Assembly: GCA_965215145.1 (NCBI GenBank)
Contig: OZ244038.1
Span: 558,001 to 622,000 of the forward strand
Source of the DNA: G965215145 sp965215145
GTDB lineage: Bacteria; Bacteroidota; Rhodothermia; Rhodothermales; JANQRZ01
Direction: 5' to 3'
Length of the DNA: 64,000 nucleotides
The notes below the pieces were generated by a model. That model did not search any database. It saw nothing but the letters and a program-made list of their open reading frames with translations, and had not been told where the DNA came from. A program made the translations under genes and the position numbers. Shown in pieces: positions 36,278 to 43,461 of the stretch (within the stretch, counting starts at the first letter, position 1; every line of letters starts with the position of its first letter).

Positions 36278-37066
36278 ATGACCAAGCTCCTGACCCTCCT
36301 CACCCTCGCCGCCCTGCTGGCCGCGCCCGCCGCGGCGCAGGGCGCCCGCACCGTCATCCTCGACGCCAAAGAGGATCTCTGGGCCGCCGTAAACACCGGC
36401 GACGTGGACGCCATGCTCCGCGCCCGCGCCGCCTTCGAGCGCGCCACCGCCGCGGGCGACGACCGCCTCGCGGGGCTCGCCCACTACTACGCCGCCCTCG
36501 CCGGCGTCCGCGCCTCGTACATGCTCGACCAGGGCGAGGAGAAGGACCGCGTGCTCGCCCTCACCGACGCCGCTATCGAGCACCTCGACGCGGCCGTCGA
36601 GCGCTACCCCAACCTGCCGGAGGCGCACGCCCTGCTCTCCAGCGCCTACGGCATGAAGATCGGCCTCAAGCCGATGACGGCCATGTTCCTCGGCCCGAGG
36701 TCCGGCCGGGCGATGGACCGCGCCAAGCGGCTCGACGCCGACAACCCGCGCGTGGTGATGACCGAGGCGCAGAGCCTCCTGTTCACCCCGAAGATCTGGG
36801 GCGGCAGCAAGGCCCGCGCGCTGGAAGGCTTCGAGCGCGCCGCCGGGCTCTTCCGCGCCGAGCGCGTCGAGGACCCGCTGATGCCGGGCTGGGGCCGCGA
36901 CGAGAACTATGCCTGGATGGGCATGGCGCTCCAGCAGTTCGACCGCCCCGAGGACGCCCACCACGCCTTCAAGCAAGCCCTCGTCATCAACCCCGAGAAC
37001 GAGTGGGTCAGCAGGTTCCTCCTCCCCGACCTTGAGCGGACGATGAGCGCGTCGGCCGACGGCTGA
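36278..37066 (+). CDS. Exported TPR-like protein
   Basis: A 262-residue helical-repeat protein with a signal peptide (LLTLLTLAALLAAPAAAQG). Repeats are visible as RARAAFERATAAGDDRLAGLAHYYAALAG, LTDAAIEHLDAAVERYPNLPEAHALLSSAYG and MGMALQQFDRPEDAHHAFKQALVINPENEW. Similar proteins accompany TonB receptors in Bacteroidota, but no defined role is known. ATG at 36278 gives the signal peptide and lies 20 nt after the receptor stop. Confidence 0.8.
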   Translation: MTKLLTLLTLAALLAAPAAAQGARTVILDAKEDLWAAVNTGDVDAMLRARAAFERATAAGDDRLAGLAHYYAALAGVRASYMLDQGEEKDRVLALTDAAIEHLDAAVERYPNLPEAHALLSSAYGMKIGLKPMTAMFLGPRSGRAMDRAKRLDADNPRVVMTEAQSLLFTPKIWGGSKARALEGFERAAGLFRAERVEDPLMPGWGRDENYAWMGMALQQFDRPEDAHHAFKQALVINPENEWVSRFLLPDLERTMSASADG

Positions 37067-37070
37067 AGGG

Positions 37071-37145
37071 GTTGAGAATGGAGGATGGAGAATAGCGGAG
37101 CGTCCACCGGGCCCTGCCATCTTCTATCCTCTATTCTTCATCCTT
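37071..37145. repeat. Heptanucleotide-repeat hairpin (ATGGAGG-type)
   Basis: The left arm runs in 7-nt register (GTTGAGA, ATGGAGG, ATGGAGA), and the right arm (CATCTTC, TATCCTC, TATTCTT, CATCCTT) is its near-complement, so the region can fold into a long imperfect hairpin. It begins 5 nt after the TPR gene stop and may act as its terminator. Confidence 0.6.
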
Positions 37146-37186
37146 CCCCCAGGCTTAGTGCTACGGCAAGCTCATACTGACCACCT

Positions 37187-37256
37187 TGTCATCCTGAACT
37201 CGGTTCAGGATCTACGGCGTGGTGCTCTAGATCCCGGATCGGGGTCCGGGATGACA
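37187..37256. repeat. Paired REP-like element (TGTCATCC ... GGATGACA)
   Basis: TGTCATCCTGAAC with GTTCAGGATC forms one hairpin, and GATCCCGGATC with GGTCCGGGATGACA forms a second. The outer ends TGTCATCC/GGATGACA are complementary across 70 nt. Words of this type are widespread bacterial REP elements. It lies between the TPR gene and the histidine kinase. Confidence 0.65.
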
Positions 37257-37322
37257 CCCTCCTTGGCGTTTCCTAACAGAGCCTAGTCGAGCGGAAGCGC
37301 TCACACGCTGCCCTCCTCCCCC

Positions 37323-38468
37323 ATGCCACCAACGGTCCCCGCCCTCCCGATCCCGAAGCCCCGCCTGACCCGGCGTGGGGTCGGGACCGCGGTGGGCGTC
37401 GGGGCGCTCTACGCGCTCGCCACCGGATTCCTCGTAGCGCAGTACGACGGGGGGATGCTGCTCTTCGAGCCGTCGATCTTCCCGGCCCTCATCACCACGG
37501 GGATCGAGTACGGGCTGACGGGGCTGCTCGTGCTGCCGGTGTGGCTCCTCGTCGTCCGGGGGATGGACGGGGCCGCGTGGGGGTGGGTCCTGCTCGCCCA
37601 CCTCGTCCTGCTGCCCGTCTTCGTCATCACCTGGTACACGCTCCAGGCCGCCGTGCTCGGCGCGCTCACCGGGGAGGACCTGCTCGGGCTGACGGACGTG
37701 TTCGCCGACGGGCAGTGGGTGCTGTTCTCGAAGGCGACCGAGTACGCCCTCATCTTCTCCGTGCTCCACGCCGTCCGCGCCGTGAACCGCCTCCGGTTCC
37801 GCGAGGCGCAGGCGCGGGAGTGGGCCGCGCTGGCGCAGGAGCGGGAGCTGGCCGCGCTCAAGGCGCAGCTCAACCCGCACTTCCTCTTCAACGCGCTCAA
37901 CTCCATCAACGCCACCCTCGGGGACCGCCCCGCCGAGGCCCGCGCAATGGTCGTCGGGCTCGGGGACCTGCTGCGCTTCGCGCTCGCGGCGTCCGAGCGC
38001 GCCGAGGTCCCGCTCCGCGAGGAGATCGCCGCGGCCGACGCCTACCTCGCCATCGAGCACCGCCGCTTCGCCGACCGCCTCCGCGTCGAGCGCGACGTGG
38101 ACGAGCGGGCGCTCGACGTGCCGGTGCCGCCGCTCGTGTTGCAGCCTCTCCTGGAGAACGCCGTCCGCCACGGCCTCGCGCCGCTCGAACGGGGCGGCAC
38201 CGTCCGCCTCACGGCCCGGCTGGAAGATGGGCAGCTTCGGATCGCGGTGGAGGACGACGGCGTCGGCGCGCCGGGCGGCGACGGCACCGACCTGCTCGGT
38301 CGGGGCGTCGGGCTGCGGAACACGGATCGCCGGCTGCGGGCGCGGTTCGGGGACACCGCCGCGCTGCGGATCGACACGCCGCCGGGCGGTGGCTTCCGCG
38401 TGGGCTTCCGCCTGCCGGTGCCGTCCGATCTCCTCCAGACCCCGGCGGCGCGGGAGGTGACGGCATGA
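37323..38468 (+). CDS. LytS-type sensor histidine kinase
   Basis: A 381-residue membrane kinase. Four hydrophobic segments (about 18-115, including VGALYALATGFLVAQ and VLLAHLVLLPVFVITWYTL) are followed by the His_kinase domain: phospho-acceptor in LKAQLNPHFLFNALNSINA (His near residue 186), N box VLQPLLENAVRHGLAPL, and G boxes VEDDGVGAP and GVGLRNTDRRL. No extracytoplasmic sensor domain is evident, so a membrane-state or hydrophobic signal is likely. Its stop overlaps the ATG of the LytTR regulator by 4 nt (ATGA), so the pair is translationally coupled. Confidence 0.93.
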   Translation: MPPTVPALPIPKPRLTRRGVGTAVGVGALYALATGFLVAQYDGGMLLFEPSIFPALITTGIEYGLTGLLVLPVWLLVVRGMDGAAWGWVLLAHLVLLPVFVITWYTLQAAVLGALTGEDLLGLTDVFADGQWVLFSKATEYALIFSVLHAVRAVNRLRFREAQAREWAALAQERELAALKAQLNPHFLFNALNSINATLGDRPAEARAMVVGLGDLLRFALAASERAEVPLREEIAAADAYLAIEHRRFADRLRVERDVDERALDVPVPPLVLQPLLENAVRHGLAPLERGGTVRLTARLEDGQLRIAVEDDGVGAPGGDGTDLLGRGVGLRNTDRRLRARFGDTAALRIDTPPGGGFRVGFRLPVPSDLLQTPAAREVTA

Positions 38469-39253
38469 CGGCGCGCGCGGTGATCGTGGACGACGAGCCG
38501 CTGGCGCGTGGGCTCGTCCGGGAGTACCTCGAAGACGTGCCGGAGGTGGAGGTCGTCGCCGAGTCGGGCAACGGCCCCGAGGCCGTCGAGACCCTCCGCC
38601 GCGAGCGCCCGGACCTCGTATTTCTCGACGTGCAGATGCCGGGCCTCGACGGGTTCGAGGTGCTGGAAAAGCTGGCCGCCCCGGACGACGGCGCCGCCCC
38701 GCTCGACCCGATGCCGGCCGTCGTGTTCGCCACGGCGTTCGACCAGTACGCCCTCCGCGCCTTCGAGGCCGCCGCCGCCGACTACCTCCTCAAGCCGTAC
38801 AGCGCCGAGCGCTTCCGGCAGGCCATCGGCCGCGCCCTCGACCGCCTCCGCGCCCGCCCCGCCGAGAACCCCGACCTCGACCGAATCGCCCAGCTCCTCG
38901 AAGCTGCTCGGCGGCCCGCCCCCGCCTTCGCCGAGCGGCTGTTCGTCCGCGTCGGCGCCCGGATCGTGCCGGTGCGCGTTGAGGACGTGGTGTGGGCCGA
39001 GGCCGCCGGCGACTACACGACCCTCCACACCGCCGCCGAGGCGTTCACAGCCGGCGAGACCCTCGGCGCGCTGGCCGAGCGGCTCAACCCCGCGCGGTTC
39101 GCCCGCGTCCACCGCTCCGCCGTCATCGCCGTCGGCGCGCTGCGGCATCTCGAAAGCGACGGCTCCGGCGGCTACGTCGCCACGCTCGCCGGCGGCGCCA
39201 CCGTCCGCGTCAGCCGGACCTACGCCCAAGCCGTCCGCGACCTCATCCTGTAG
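38465..39253 (+). CDS. LytTR-family response regulator
   Basis: A 262-residue regulator. The receiver domain has the acidic pair DDE, the phospho-acceptor Asp in LVFLDVQMPGLDGFEVL, Thr/Ser at ATAFDQYA and Lys in DYLLKPYS. The LytTR DNA-binding domain spans about 150-260 (RLFVRVGARIVPVRVEDVVWAEAAGDYTTLHT, FARVHRSAVIAV, VRVSRTYAQAVRDLIL). It is coupled to the kinase by a 4-nt overlap. Its last about 17 codons and 50 nt of 3' flank are duplicated, diverged, at 40010-40109 beyond the BrnTA module. Confidence 0.95.
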   Translation: MTARAVIVDDEPLARGLVREYLEDVPEVEVVAESGNGPEAVETLRRERPDLVFLDVQMPGLDGFEVLEKLAAPDDGAAPLDPMPAVVFATAFDQYALRAFEAAAADYLLKPYSAERFRQAIGRALDRLRARPAENPDLDRIAQLLEAARRPAPAFAERLFVRVGARIVPVRVEDVVWAEAAGDYTTLHTAAEAFTAGETLGALAERLNPARFARVHRSAVIAVGALRHLESDGSGGYVATLAGGATVRVSRTYAQAVRDLIL

Positions 39254-39302
39254 ATGGGCCTACCAGCCCGCAGCCTACCCGCGGGACGCGGCGCAAGTGG
39301 TA
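39203..39302. repeat. Direct repeat A, resident copy (3' end of LytTR gene plus flank)
   Basis: This 100-nt block aligns without gaps to 40010-40109 (about 77 of 100 identical by eye). It covers the last 17 codons of the regulator and 49 nt beyond its stop. The BrnA stop codon begins 4 nt after the block, so the two copies tightly bracket brnTA. Confidence 0.8.
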
Positions 39303-39305
39303 ACC

Positions 39306-39620
39306 TCAATCGGGCTGTAGCCGGGGACCGTGCGGCTCTGTGCCTCCGCCGCTCTGTGCTCGAAGCTCGCGTTCCACCCTCTCAGACAAAAACATCTTGA
39401 GGAGAGACTGATAGGGCACGTCCCTCTTGTTGGCGAGCGACTTCAGCGAGTCGATGAGGTGCTCCGGGAGCCGGACCGAGATGCTCCTGGTGGTGGCTTT
39501 GAGGTTCGGCAGCACGACACGCTGTGCCCCCGCCCAATCGACGTAGTCGGCTGAGTCGTGCGAGGACCAGAACTCACGCTCCTCCTGCTCTGAGTCGAAC
39601 TCGGGAATCTGCTTGGGCAT
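39306..39620 (-). CDS. brnA: BrnA-family antitoxin
   Basis: A 104-residue antitoxin. Family hallmark EFWSSHDSADYVDWAGAQRVVLPNLK, then a ribbon-helix-helix DNA-binding domain (TTRSISVRLPEHLIDSLKSLANKRDVPYQSLLKMFLSERV). It should neutralise BrnT and autorepress the operon. It lies 24 nt downstream of brnT, the usual toxin-first order. The gene is convergent with the LytTR regulator. Confidence 0.9.
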   Translation of the reverse strand: MPKQIPEFDSEQEEREFWSSHDSADYVDWAGAQRVVLPNLKATTRSISVRLPEHLIDSLKSLANKRDVPYQSLLKMFLSERVERELRAQSGGGTEPHGPRLQPD

Positions 39621-39644
39621 GGCCGCTGAGCTGGTGAGCTTGGA

Positions 39645-39947
39645 TTACGCTTCTGTGTAGATGCGTCGTTCGGCACGGCTCATGTCTCGCGCTGAGATGA
39701 CGCGGATGAGGTCCGAGCGGAGGGTGAAGACCACGAAGAGCGGTCGGCCCGCGTCGGTCTGGCCTAGGAGATAGAAGCGGCTCTCGCTGGCCGAATGCTT
39801 TACGTCCGGCTGAACGATTATGGGAGTGTTGAAGAAGACCTGCTCGCACTCGGAGGTGCTCACACCGTGCTTATCTGCGCTCTTCGTCTCATTACCCGCG
39901 TCCCAGTCGAAGCCGGCCGCCGCTTCGAGCCGTTCGTGAACGTCCAT
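39645..39947 (-). CDS. brnT: BrnT-family ribonuclease toxin
   Basis: A 100-residue RelE-fold toxin that by family cleaves mRNA and halts translation. FDWDAGNETKSADKHGVSTSECEQVFF matches the BrnT start, and ESRFYLLGQTDAGRPLFVVFTLRSDLIRVISARDMSRAERRIY holds the conserved Arg and the S-A-R motif. There are about ten extra residues at the N-terminus (MDVHERLEAA) relative to short family members. Upstream is an AT-richer patch (GATATAC, about 39971) where the operon promoter is expected. Confidence 0.9.
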   Translation of the reverse strand: MDVHERLEAAAGFDWDAGNETKSADKHGVSTSECEQVFFNTPIIVQPDVKHSASESRFYLLGQTDAGRPLFVVFTLRSDLIRVISARDMSRAERRIYTEA

Positions 39948-40009
39948 CGGGCCGGGGTGTGTACCGCAGCGATATACAACCCTCTGCTCGGTAGGATCCC
40001 AGCATCATC

Positions 40010-40109
40010 GTCTGCATCAGCCGAGCCTACACCCAAGTCGTCCGCGACCTCATTGTGTAGGCGGGTATCACAGCCCGCAACTCGACCGCGAAACGCGGCG
40101 CAAGCGGTG
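40010..40109 (+). pseudogene. Diverged remnant of a LytTR regulator 3' end (repeat A')
   Basis: In frame it reads VCISRAYTQVVRDLIV then TAG, matching VRVSRTYAQAVRDLIL of the intact regulator at 39203-39253. The similarity continues about 49 nt past the stop. Upstream of 40000 no regulator sequence is found, so only the tail is present. About 77% identity shows it is not a recent copy. It may be the tail of a donor-strain gene carried in with the BrnTA module. Confidence 0.8.
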
Positions 40110-40400
40110 GAACAGATTGCGGCTCAGCCGCCCAGGGCAAGCAGCACGAGAGTTGAACGAGGCGAAAGTAGCGCCGACGCTTGGACGAGCCGGGTATGCC
40201 GGAGTCCTGGGTCGGCCTGCAGCCGTGGGTTCTGCGGCGCGGTACCTACAACGCGGTTGCAGAGACCGTAATGGCAGCGATCTGGGCGACGTGAAAGACC
40301 GGTGCCGACCCACGTCCGCTTCGATCTTGGTGGAGACCGCCTTTCGGTATGGCACCGTAGATTGGTTGAGGCCTGCTCTCATCTCCCAAATCGGTGTCCC

Positions 40401-41357
40401 GTGGACTGGAATACCCTCCTCAACGAAACGCGCTCTAACGTCCTCAATGGCGCGGAGCCCGGTCGGACCACCAGATCGAGCGACGACAGCCGCTCCGAGT
40501 TCCAGCGCGACTATGACCGGGCCCTTTTCTCGACTCCGGTCCGGCGGCTCCAGGACAAGGCGCAGGTCTTCCCGCTCGAGCCGAACGACTCCGTCCGGAC
40601 GCGTCTGACCCACTCCCTCGAGGTGTCGAACGTGGCGGCGTCCCTGGTCCACCGTGCGGCCGGGAGACTCCGCGAGACTGCACCGGACTTCGCGGAGCGC
40701 GAGGATGACCTCGCCGCGATCGCGGCGACATGCGGGCTCATTCACGACCTTGGAAACCCGCCGTTCGGCCACGCCGGCGAAGAGGCCATGCGTGACTGGT
40801 TCGAGCGGAAGCTCGACGAGACCGGGACGCCCACGCTTCGAGAGAAGCTCGGCCGGTCGGTCTCAGGCGTTGACTTGGCCGCCGACTTCCTCGAGTTCGA
40901 CGGTAACCCCCAGACCATCCGGCTCGTCACTAAGCTCCAAATGCTCGGAGACTTCGACGGCCTCAGCCTCACGGCCGGGACGCTCTCGGCGGCCCTGAAG
41001 TACACGGCCCCCTCAGACGGTCTCGACGGCGACGATCACGCGACTGAGAAGCCCGGCTACTTCTTCTCTGAGCGCCCTCTCGTCGAGAAGGTCCGCGAGG
41101 CTACCGGCACTGGTGAGAGCCGCAACCCCCTCACATACCTTGCCGAGGCCGCCGACGACATCGTCTACTCGACGGTGGACCTCGAGGACGGCATCAAAAA
41201 GGGCGCGATCACCTGGACCCAACTCGTCGAGGAGTTCAAGAGAGGCGTGCGCTCAAGCCGCTCCGAGAGGCGGGGTGGCCCGTCTACGTGTTCGGCGGCG
41301 TACCGAGGGACCTCATGTCCGGGCCACGTGCTCGGCCCCGCGACTTCGACCTCGTAA
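40401..41357 (+). pseudogene. dGTPase (HD-domain dNTP triphosphohydrolase), C-terminally truncated
   Basis: From GTG at 40401 the product matches the dGTPase family (DWNTLLNETRSNV, RSEFQRDYDRALFSTPVRRLQDKAQVFPLEPNDSVRTRLTHSLEVSNVAA). The HD metal site is intact: His71 in RLTHS, His115-Asp116 in LIHDLGNPPFGHAGE and Asp252/253 in EAADDIVYSTVD. After about residue 281 the family sequence stops abruptly. The last about 37 codons are the out-of-frame start of the next gene. Full dGTPases have about 440-500 residues, so a third or more is missing. dGTPases deplete dGTP and some act against phage. Whether this short form is active is unknown. It could also be a compact, still functional protein. Confidence 0.75.
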
Positions 41358-42025
41358 TCGATGGGGTTGGAGTCGATGAGATCGAGCGGGCCTTCGGGCG
41401 GGCCGACGTCGCTCACAACCGGTTCGGGGGCATACGGGTCCACGCCGAGGGCTGGGCGGTGGACGTCTGGCCGCTCGCGCGGACGTGGGCGTTTACCGAA
41501 CGGAGACTTCCGTCCGCTGAGGGGCTCGCGGACCTCCCCCGGACTACGTTTCTCAACGTCGAGGCCGCCGCTGTAGAGTTGTGGGGGCGCGCCACGCACG
41601 GCCGCGAGGTGTACGAGGACGGCTTCTTCGACGGGTTCCGTCGCCGGGTCGTCGAACTCAACCTGCCGGACAATCCGTATCCGGAGTTTGCCGTCCTCCG
41701 ATCGTTCCTCGTCGCTCAAAAGCTCGCTTTCCGCCTTGGCCCCCACTTGGTAGCGCACATCAAGAGAATGGAGTCGCACACTCTGGTCTCAGATATGAAC
41801 AAGCTGCTTTGGGCTCATTATCCAGAGAAGGCGGTCCCACCAGGGGTTCTCTCCAGTTGGTACCGAGCCGTGCTCGAACACGAGGGAGACTCACCACTCG
41901 CGCTGCCGTTCATTGCTCTCGACGAGCACGAGCGAGTTCAGCGTGAGTTGTTTGACGGGTCACAGTTGGAGCTTTGGGACACTCTTAAACCCGCCGGTTC
42001 CGAAAGCCGTGGCTGGACTTACTGA
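41288..42025 (+). CDS. PolyA polymerase/CCA-type nucleotidyltransferase, probably 5'-truncated
   Basis: The head domain is clear: VYVFGGVPRDLMSGPRARPRDFDLVIDG, with the GG motif and the metal-binding D-x-D (DFD), a third acid in WAVDVWPLART, and a helical C-terminal part (PYPEFAVLRSFLVAQKLAFRLG). From the GTG at 41288 it has 245 residues, but the family-like sequence ALKPLREAGWPVYVFGG extends in frame upstream to about 41249, where it meets the dGTPase. So the true N-terminus appears lost or replaced. It overlaps the dGTPase frame by 70 nt in the +1 direction, so translational coupling is possible. The last third (about 41750-42025) looks less GC-rich than its neighbours. The substrate is unknown. 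Confidence 0.65.
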   Translation: MFGGVPRDLMSGPRARPRDFDLVIDGVGVDEIERAFGRADVAHNRFGGIRVHAEGWAVDVWPLARTWAFTERRLPSAEGLADLPRTTFLNVEAAAVELWGRATHGREVYEDGFFDGFRRRVVELNLPDNPYPEFAVLRSFLVAQKLAFRLGPHLVAHIKRMESHTLVSDMNKLLWAHYPEKAVPPGVLSSWYRAVLEHEGDSPLALPFIALDEHERVQRELFDGSQLELWDTLKPAGSESRGWTY

Positions 42026-42248
42026 CGCTCTGCTGTCCTCTCCTCTCGGCCTCAGCCCAACTTCGATGCTGAGGCAAGCCGCAGAACCAGTAGCTAGGCC
42101 GACACGAGTCGGGATAAACGGCGGATGATGGAAGGGCAAATGCCGCGAGCTCAGGGAAGAAAATGTCCATCAGTGAGCCAGACGGCCACCCCGTGTCGGC
42201 ATAATACGCAGCGGCCGAGTAGCGGGATGCGGATCGCGAAGCCACCCG

Positions 42249-42359
42249 CTAGAATCGGACGCGGATGAAGCGCGGGCGGTAGATGTCGGCGTAGCGGAAG
42301 AAGTCCCCGAAGAAGTCGAGCGTGTTCACGTTGTAGGAGATCAGCAGCGTGTCGGGCGC
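42249..42359 (-). pseudogene. Remnant of the DUF4185/DUF5005-like gene 3' end (repeat B')
   Basis: On the minus strand it encodes TLLISYNVNTLDFFGDFFRY...RPRFIRVRF then TAG, differing from the intact gene's end at 43351-43461 by about 7 of 111 nt (one or two residues). There is no upstream part of the gene here. The two copies are direct repeats bracketing the MazEF-like module. Confidence 0.85.
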
Positions 42360-42406
42360 AAAGCAGCATGACAATGTTGCGTTTAGCCAGACCGGACGGT
42401 GTCGTC

Positions 42407-42730
42407 TCAATTCAGCCCGAGTTGAACCCTCACCACGGCCTCTACGGCACGGAGGTCCGATGCCGAGAGCTTCCCCGCTCGGTTCAGCAGCCGCTGCTTG
42501 CTCGCCGTTGTGAGCTGGTCCGCCATCGCCTTGCTCTGACGCTTCCCTACCGTCACCAACGCCTCGCTCGGGTACACCCGCCCGGTCTGGCTCGTCAGCG
42601 GCACGACCTGGATGCGGTTGAGGTGCCGGTTCGCCGCGTCGTTGCTGAGGATCACGGCCGGTCGCTTCTTCTTGATCTCACCGCCGACGGAGGGGTCGAA
42701 GTTCACCCACCACACCTCACCGCGCTTCAT
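42407..42730 (-). CDS. mazF: MazF/PemK-family endoribonuclease toxin
   Basis: A 107-residue toxin. MKRGEVWWVNFDPSVGGEIKKKRPAVILSND is the MazF/PemK signature, with the conserved Arg in KKRPAV and Thr/Ser in VVPLTSQT. Members cut single-stranded mRNA at short motifs. ATG at 42730 lies inside the antitoxin gene (14-nt overlap), so translation is coupled. An upstream in-frame ATG at 43084 was rejected because it would read through the antitoxin gene. It lies 47 nt from the DUF4185-like remnant. Confidence 0.9.
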   Translation of the reverse strand: MKRGEVWWVNFDPSVGGEIKKKRPAVILSNDAANRHLNRIQVVPLTSQTGRVYPSEALVTVGKRQSKAMADQLTTASKQRLLNRAGKLSASDLRAVEAVVRVQLGLN

Positions 42731-42965
42731 CGCCCCCCTCGGTGGTACCGCCGTCGGCTGCGTCGGGGAGCAGCGCCTCCGACCACACCAGCGCTTCGGC
42801 CTCGCGCTCGTCGTCCTCGGCCATCGCCGCGTAGGCTGCGTCGAGGTCGAGGACGTGGGGCCGGACGAGGCGCTCGATGAACCGGCTGATCCGCCGGGGT
42901 CCGACGACGCGGTAGAGGCCGTCATAGACGGCGTCGTCAATGGTGATGGTGAGCTTCCGGGGCAT
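42717..42965 (-). CDS. MazE-like antitoxin (ribbon-helix-helix type)
   Basis: An 82-residue protein: PRKLTITIDDAVYDGLYRVVGPRRISRFIERLVRPHVL looks like a ribbon-helix-helix DNA-binding domain, followed by an acidic toxin-binding tail (MAEDDEREAEALVW). It is upstream of and overlapping the MazF gene, the usual antitoxin-first order. An 8+6+8 palindrome lies 5 nt before the start, the expected autoregulatory site. Confidence 0.85.
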   Translation of the reverse strand: MPRKLTITIDDAVYDGLYRVVGPRRISRFIERLVRPHVLDLDAAYAAMAEDDEREAEALVWSEALLPDAADGGTTEGGDEAR

Positions 42966-42970
42966 GACGC

Positions 42971-42992
42971 TGCACGTGTTGTTCCACGTGCA
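42971..42992 (-). promoter_or_regulatory. Palindromic operator of the MazEF-like module
   Basis: TGCACGTG (42971-42978) and CACGTGCA (42985-42992) form a perfect inverted repeat around TTGTTC, 5 nt upstream of the antitoxin ATG. A TTTG word overlaps its upstream edge. RHH antitoxins bind such sites, so autorepression is inferred. Confidence 0.75.
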
Positions 42993-43256
42993 AAGACGCC
43001 TCCGCTCCCACTCGGTTCCGGCTCAGCGCAGACCCGGCTAAGCTGTCCCCGGTTGAATCGGCGCGGCATGGCACGAGAGCGCACCCTCCCGATATCCCAC
43101 CTCCTGGGAAGGGGAAGCGACCCGCGGAAATGTGACCCGGCCCCGTGCCACCGCTACTGTGCAGAACGCTTGATCGTGGGCTCGCGGTCAGACCCCCTGC
43201 CGCGCTTGCGTCGCCTTCGGCTCAGGCAACACGCGGCTGTCCCCCTTCGGAAGGAA

Positions 43257-43284
43257 GTAGGGGCGTATTGCAATACGCCCCTAC
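43257..43284. repeat. 28-bp perfect palindrome, core TATTGCAATA
   Basis: Arms GTAGGGGCG and CGCCCCTAC flank the self-complementary decamer TATTGCAATA. It is a member of the palindrome family also at 50205, 50986 and 54142. Confidence 0.85.
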
Positions 43285-43350
43285 GGCACCCTGAGCGCAG
43301 CGATGGCAACGGAAGCGGGGGGCGGTGCTCACGAGCAAGTGACCGCCACA

Positions 43351-43461
43351 CTAGAACCGGACGCGGACGAAGCGCGGGCGGTAGATGTCGGCGTAGCGGA
43401 AGAAGTCCCCGAAGAAGTCAAGGGTGTTGACGTTGTAGGAGATCAGCAGCGTGCCGGGCGC
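43351..43461. repeat. Direct repeat B, resident copy (3' end of DUF4185-like gene)
   Basis: This 111-nt block (the last 36 codons and stop of the lipoprotein gene on the minus strand) is about 94% identical to 42249-42359, offset 1102 nt, and with it brackets the MazEF-like module. Confidence 0.85.

Larger units (their letters stand above)
42966..43350. other. 385-nt intergenic region between MazE-like and DUF4185-like genes
   Basis: No credible gene is seen. It holds the TA operator (42971-42992), a GC-rich stretch with small inverted words (CTCCTGGGAAGGGGAA; CCTTCGGAAGG at about 43244) and the 28-bp perfect palindrome at 43257-43284, then a CCCTGAGCGCAGCGATGG word related to the repeat at 637. 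Confidence 0.6.

Noticed and set aside
39254..43350. Insertion sequence or integrase in the accessory island
   Set aside because: All frames were checked for DDE transposase, serine or tyrosine recombinase motifs. None is present.
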